A DNA stretch of 64,000 nt from positions 3,680,001 to 3,744,000 of the forward strand of contig LR746271.1 in the NCBI GenBank assembly GCA_902729315.2, read 5' to 3'. This DNA is from Spirodela intermedia. Its lineage: Eukaryota; Streptophyta; Magnoliopsida; Alismatales; Araceae. Position 1 is the first letter of the stretch; each line of letters opens with the position of its first letter. Positions 59,050 through 64,000 of the stretch are shown piece after piece. Made by a program: the position numbers and the translations under genes. A model generated the notes under the pieces. That model was not told the DNA's origin and did not search any database. It saw only the letters and a list, made by a program, of their open reading frames with translations.

Positions 59050-59110
59050 CTCTCTCCACATCATGAGATATCACGAGATGGATGAAGGCTACGGAGAATG
59101 TGATCGACAG
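58020..59110 (+). repeat. CT-linked minisatellite between convergent genes
   Basis: About seven units of 110-150 bp. Each has a (CT)n tract, then ATAATCTTTCTAGCTATCT, GGCGGGATT, GGTCTTTCATGTGC, TTCATGGGTCTCATGAGATG, and a GAATGTGATCAC end before the next CT tract. Units differ by substitutions and truncations. It lies in the convergent interval between the 3' ends of MAP65 and DHBK and has no coding features. Confidence 0.8.
58437..58486. repeat. (CT)n microsatellite in the minisatellite
   Basis: A long CT run interrupted once by CG. Similar runs lie at 57983-58022 and 59016-59056. Confidence 0.93.
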
Positions 59111-59468
59111 CTGTTCAATTCACCTGGTCATTATTTCTCATTTTCTTCCTATTTTTACTGAATTTGAATCTTTCCTCCCCCTTCGTTTAAATTAATGGCC
59201 CATTTCCGTGGGAATTTTCGGAAAGAAACGGGCCGGATTAGTCTGCTCGGCCCAGCATGCCGATGAGGCCGGCTCTCGGAACCCCTCCCTTCGTCTTCAT
59301 CTCTCGGATGTACGCGCAACTTAGAAAAGTGAACCGTGGGAAAAATTGCCTTCTCAACTCATGCACGGCAAGAGACGAAAGCCGGGTGGGTTCTTAACAA
59401 TCCTACAAGGGTAGAGAGAGAGAGAAGAAAATGGTGAAGAAAAGAGGAGAGAGAGGAAGAGAAGATAT

Positions 59469-59470
<2 letters not shown>

Positions 59471-59507
<37 letters not shown>
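59471..59507. repeat. (GA)n microsatellite at the DHBK 3' end
   Basis: A pure GA run just past the DHBK stop codon. On the DHBK sense strand it reads CT and may lie in the 3' untranslated region. Confidence 0.93.
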
Positions 59508-59515
<8 letters not shown>

Positions 59516-59544
59516 ACCCACTGGGTTAGGAGAGTGAAACCAGC

Positions 59545-59779
59545 TCAGGGAGGAGCCATCTGACTCTTTACGGCGAGAGCGGCGGCCCGGTACCAGGTTG
59601 CAGCGGCAACCGCTCCAGGGTCAGGCACTGTCATTGCAATGTCTCCGGACACGTAGCTTGATCGCCCGGCCTGCATCCCCCCACCAAAAAACCATGCTTC
59701 AACGTTAAATATCACATTTCATTTCAGCTGTAACAAGCCCTCTTGATGAAGAGACAGCATCTTGATTGGGTTCAAGGTT

Positions 59780-59822
<43 letters not shown>

Positions 59823-61760
59823 AGAGAGAGAGAGATGACCTGGGGCTGCATGTTCTTTGTGGATTCTGCACCAGCAAGAGCTGCCTCTGAGGAATCAAGG
59901 AATGCATCCAAGGGATTGAGACCCACATCCAGCTTCTGTCAACAAGATCAGGGTCAGCCAACAAAAGCGGACGAGTTTTTTTTCTTTTTTTCCCAAAGAA
60001 GGAAAAAGAAAATCTTCGAGATGGGCGGCAACACGCGCCTCTTTTAGAGCCGTCGCGGCCGGAATGAGGGCGTCCAGCATTGTTCGGTAGCCCGCTGAAG
60101 CGCCACCGTATTTGCTCACCGCAGCAATGGACGCCTCCAAAGCACTGGCCCCTGAGAGAAGAACATTTTCGCTCTAAATTTAAACAAACAAGAAAATTAA
60201 ATAAATAAATAATATTTACTGAAACTTCATATGCTGGGTGATCGATCTCACAGTCTCGTGGTGTGGGGCCAGCCTGGTTCTCCTTCAGCTTCGCGTATGC
60301 CGCCTTGCAGAATATGTCGTACCTGGTGGGATGAGAGAGATGACTATTCGGATACCCGCACAGAAATAAATAAAAAATTCGGAAAATCTAATTTCTGGGT
60401 GATTAATGGGAGTTGAACGCCCGTACAGAATCCCGCTCGTTCCTCCCATCACCCGTCGGATCGAGGCACCGATCTCGTTGACCGTCTCCGCAGCGTCGTT
60501 GAGCGGGTAGCTGCCAGAGGAGGAAGAAGGCTGCTCAGATTCATATCTTAGAAAAGACAAATTTCTGGGATTAATGAAGCACCCCAAAAAAGGAAATAAA
60601 AAGAATGGAGAGGAACGCCGTGAAGACTACCATTTCCTCAGGTCTTCCAGGATGGCCGCGGCGCCTCTGAACATCTGCAAAACCATGGAAATCCATCCTC
60701 CAGCTGATTGAGTTGACAATGGAAGATGATGGCCAGGAATGGTCAAAGAATGAACTCAACTGTTGACCCGCAGTCACCGTCGCCCACTTTACTATCCCAC
60801 TCGTTCAAGCTGTCCTTGAGACCGATGATAGCGTTTGCCGCCGCCTCAATGGCAGCTTGGAGAACGTATCCTTGTTTCCTCAGCTCTTGAGGTTGAGTCA
60901 ACGCCTGGTGAAAAAATCATTAAGAAATGGGTAAAAACTGCGGGGCTCTGACCGGAGCTAGTCGGGGGCAAGGGAACCCACCTAGGACATTTCTGGTTCA
61001 GACTCTTGTTAGGAATGGTTAAAAATAAATAAATAATAATAAAAATATATATACACACAAAAATGTCCTGTAATTCTCTGGAGAATTAGAATACAAAAGC
61101 TGGAACCAATCTGAAGATTCAATGTGACGTAAAAAATTTAAATATAAAACAGTTTCTTGTAATTTTGCTGACAATTACGACATAAAAATTAATACCAATG
61201 TAAAAATTTGATTAAAAAAATCAATACCAATGGAAAAAATTAATACCTGTAATTTTGTTGAGAATTACGATGTAAAAATTAATACCAATGCCGAATTCTG
61301 ATGTGATTTTAGAGATTGAAATATAAAGTAACGTCTTGTGATTTCATTGAGAATTAATTACGACGTAAAAATTAATATCAGTGAAATAATTTGATCTGAT
61401 ATTGGAAATTGAAATATAAAACAACGTCTTGTAATTTTGTTGAGAATTCAAACAGAACCGATATAAGAAAATAGTACTATTCTAGTAAATGCGTGTGGGT
61501 TATGCAACAGAGGCAAAAAAGTAAACAAAATTCGGTTACCTCTTCATTCCTTGTTGATCGAGAAGGTGGCAATGGGACGGGGATCTTTGTTGGTGGATGC
61601 TTTCCTGCACAAAAGATCCGCCTTAAGCTCAGTTCTCAGGAATGGGAAGGATCCTTTTTTTTTTACCATGAAACTCAAAAAAATAGAAAAAGGACAAGTC
61701 CACCACAACAATGATGAAATCGATAAAAACTGCCATGTATCTATCCATCAATCTATTCAT

Positions 61761-61822
<62 letters not shown>

Positions 61823-63612
61823 CATCAGCTTGACATCAAAGCACACATAAATTGGACCGAAGAATACCGCACCAGATCCCACTGGTATATCCTACCACTA
61901 GCGTGATTCCAGATAACCGGGCAATTAGATGACTAGTGATAGAAAAATATCAAATGATAGAAGTACACCATATATGAATGAGAATAAACTAAAAGGTTTG
62001 ATATTTAACATTTTAAAACTATTTCATAAGTCTAATCACAGATACAGATCCCAAAAATGAAAAGAACAAGCTGCAGTTGATCTTGTTCAAACTCATGAAA
62101 AGGGCAATCATAAGATCCTATTAATACCTCATCGGTGGAATCACAGTTCAATTACTTGTCTGTCATGTGACGAGGTTTTGATGGCAAGAACACAATCAGT
62201 TACAGGTTGTATAATTATACCTGATGTACGACAAAAAATTCTCCTAACTTGTGAGAAGAGATGAAAAGAAAAGAACATGTATCCCCATTTCTCTGATACA
62301 ATCACCATTACCTGTCTTTCTAACAGAGATGAACACTCAGCTGCAGAGAAATATTGGGAGCACGATAAGATTTATGGTACATAGTGCAGCTGTTTGCTCA
62401 TGAGGGAAACAGCACATGAGCACTGTTTCAGTATATTTTTACTAGGTTTGCTCATCACTTGTCATTTTCTCACTTAGAAGAAAGCCACTATGCGAACAGA
62501 AAGAGATATTTAAGTCGTTTGAAGGTCACTACAGTCGTTTAATCATTTGCACTCTTGGGCATTATGACTCATCAACACTATAAATAAAGTTAGCACCTAG
62601 AGAAAGGCCAGGATGACTTCTGTTAATGCCTACATTAGGCAATGAAAGATTGCATAGCCCAATAGTTTGACCCAATGCCATAACTTGTAATCTAGCTCAA
62701 AATGCCTTGAACTAGAAGCATCCAGTTGTTCATATATGTTCATTCGATTCAACAAAATCATAATTCACATGCATCGGCACACCCCTCAGTCTGATTAAAA
62801 AAATCCGTGATTGCGTTGTGGGCTGATATATTAGATACGTTTTTCTGCATGAAGTATTTCTCCTCTTTCTGAATGAATCTTTATACCATCGTACTGGATC
62901 AATCCTCAGTGTGGAAGGGAAATCTGTCTATTTTCTGTAGAAGCAAGTGCTCAGTGAGTTTCAACATCCAGAATATTTTGGGAGAGAAGAAGCAAAATCA
63001 GTCAATTCCACATAACCTCAGGCAGTTGGGTACTGAGCACGCATAATCTCAACCTCCAATCGGTAGATAACCGATGCAACATAGTTAATCTATATGTATA
63101 TATATATTGAAAAGTGTCGAGAAATAATTTTAATCCATCAAGAGACCTTACAATGACCACACAAATAAACAACCAGAAAAATTGTATCCTCGAGCATAAA
63201 AAAGAAAAGAAAAAACTGCCAAAATCTTTGAAACTGCATCAAAATAGATGAGTCAAACAAATGAAAAGAAAAATGGAGCATGCTTAATATGGTTCTACTC
63301 ACGGGTTATCTCTTACCATCAACACCAACAGGCCAATTTGGTGCTTTAGTTGGAGCATCCAAACGCTGCAAAATCTCTGCATTAGCCTTCATCACAGTAA
63401 TAGAGAACCCTGCTCAATAATGACACTGGAATTACTTATTTGTGAAAAAGGAAAATAGAAGTAAAATAGACCCCAACCAACCTGCCATGTCAAGAGAAGT
63501 CATAAATGATCCTGTGTAAACTCTTTCTACTGCAACTCCATGCTCCAGCTGTAGCTGTGGGACTGCTTTTCCTGCTGCAATCATCAGCTCCATTATGGGT
63601 GTGGAGCCCAAT
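59545..63612 (-). CDS. DHBK: Dihydroxyacetone kinase family protein (DHBK), N-terminus beyond window
   Basis: The family phosphorylates dihydroxyacetone and glyceraldehyde with ATP; some members also cleave FAD to cyclic FMN. Ten exons are visible: 63612-63482, 63409-63317, 61604-61540, 60904-60761, 60674-60631, 60510-60427, 60322-60252, 60151-60039, 59935-59840, 59670-59545, giving about 321 residues. The first two carry the end of the DhaK domain (LGSTPIMELMIAAGKAVPQL, VERVYTGSFMTSLDMAGFSI, RLDAPTKAPNWPVGVDGKHP). The third is the proline-rich linker. The rest is the DhaL ATP-binding domain: LKDSLNEWDSKVGDGDCGST with the metal-binding aspartates, MFRGAAAILEDLRKCYPLN, VMGGTSGILYDIFCKAAY, SKYGGASAGYRTMLDALIPA, SEAALAGAESTKNM, AGRSSYVSGDIAMTVPDPGA. 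The C-terminus ends WYRAAALAVKSQMAPP. The 1.7-kb intron before the linker exon has a CT tract. One donor (60039 or 60033) is ambiguous. Confidence 0.92.
59782..59812. repeat. (GA)n tract in the last DHBK intron
   Basis: A pure GA run within the 169-bp intron between the last two exons. On the sense strand it is a polypyrimidine CT run, between the donor (59839) and acceptor (59671). Confidence 0.93.
61060..61450 (-). repeat. Tandem repeat of about 90 bp in a DHBK intron
   Basis: Five units built on CTTGTAATTTTGTTGAGAATTACG, ACGTAAAAATTAATACCAATG and TTGAAATATAAAAC start near 61065, 61157, 61250, 61336 and 61428. They fill most of the 635-bp intron between 60905 and 61539. Confidence 0.7.
61764..61819. 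repeat. (CT)n microsatellite in the large DHBK intron
   Basis: Twenty-eight CT units. The rest of the intron 61605-63316 is AT-rich and contains nothing recognisable. Confidence 0.95.
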
Positions 63613-64000
63613 CTGTATAATCAAAATTAAACAAGGCCAGCTTAAGACTTGTTCGGAACAATCATGAAAAAAAGGTCCATGCGGAGAACAAAGTTCGAGA
63701 TTGTGTTTCGTTAAAAAATAGCCACCATCTTGTACTCAGTCATGGTAACAGGACGCAAAAACGTACGTATCTAAGATCATTGGAAAGTAGACATGACCCT
63801 TAAGAAACCTGTTTGCAAATAGCTTTTTCTTCAATCGTAACATTGATATGGATTTGTTTTACAAGTCAACTTAAAATAAAGATTTATCATGTCTGAATCT
63901 AGATTTTCAAGGGTAATTAACCGATTACATCCCAATATCATGATTAACCAATACGGATTAAGAAATCAATAATCGTTAGATCATTTATTACAAAAACTTG

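Overview
The window is nuclear DNA of a flowering plant. Genes are split by GT-AG introns, their coding exons are GC-rich inside AT-rich introns, LTR retrotransposons are nested in introns, and long (GA)n/(CT)n tracts are frequent. The large retrotransposon-filled introns suggest a non-grass monocot, magnoliid or other early-diverging angiosperm, but the clade cannot be fixed from this sequence.

Five protein-coding genes can be recognised. (1) A SOS1-type plasma-membrane Na+/H+ antiporter lies on the minus strand with coding exons from 35928 down to 9148. Fourteen exons encode the whole membrane domain (about 463 residues). The cytosolic C-terminal half lies beyond the left edge. (2) A single-exon GONST-type Golgi GDP-sugar transporter lies at 37947-36814, minus. 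(3) A class I BASIC PENTACYSTEINE GAGA-binding transcription factor lies at 43160-42279, minus, with a probable leader intron and a CT-rich 5' leader. (4) A MAP65 microtubule cross-linker lies at 52553-57483, plus, with eleven coding exons and one GC-AG intron. (5) A dihydroxyacetone kinase family gene (DHBK) lies at 63612-59545, minus. Its last ten exons are present (the end of DhaK, the linker and all of DhaL) and its N-terminal part is beyond the right edge.

Region by region: 1-5200 holds degraded LTR-type elements. 5795-9027 is a chimeric, PBS-less Copia element with a GAAGG target duplication in a SOS1 intron. 13337-19091 is a decayed Ty3/Gypsy element with a TAATT target duplication in SOS1 intron 10. 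22267-30082 is a Copia element carrying a second Copia insertion (23122-26234), all inside SOS1 intron 7. 43.6-52 kb is gene-poor, with GA/CT microsatellites, degenerate minisatellites, a TGGGCC-rich block and duplicated snRNA-type USE boxes without an snRNA body. 58.0-59.1 kb, between the convergent MAP65 and DHBK genes, is a CT-linked minisatellite.

The genes look like ordinary unlinked housekeeping or regulatory genes rather than a functional cluster. The most interesting structures are the two Copia copies that share recombinant junctions, the GA-rich surroundings of a gene whose product binds GA repeats, and the tandem copies of an intron/exon junction inside MAP65 intron 1.
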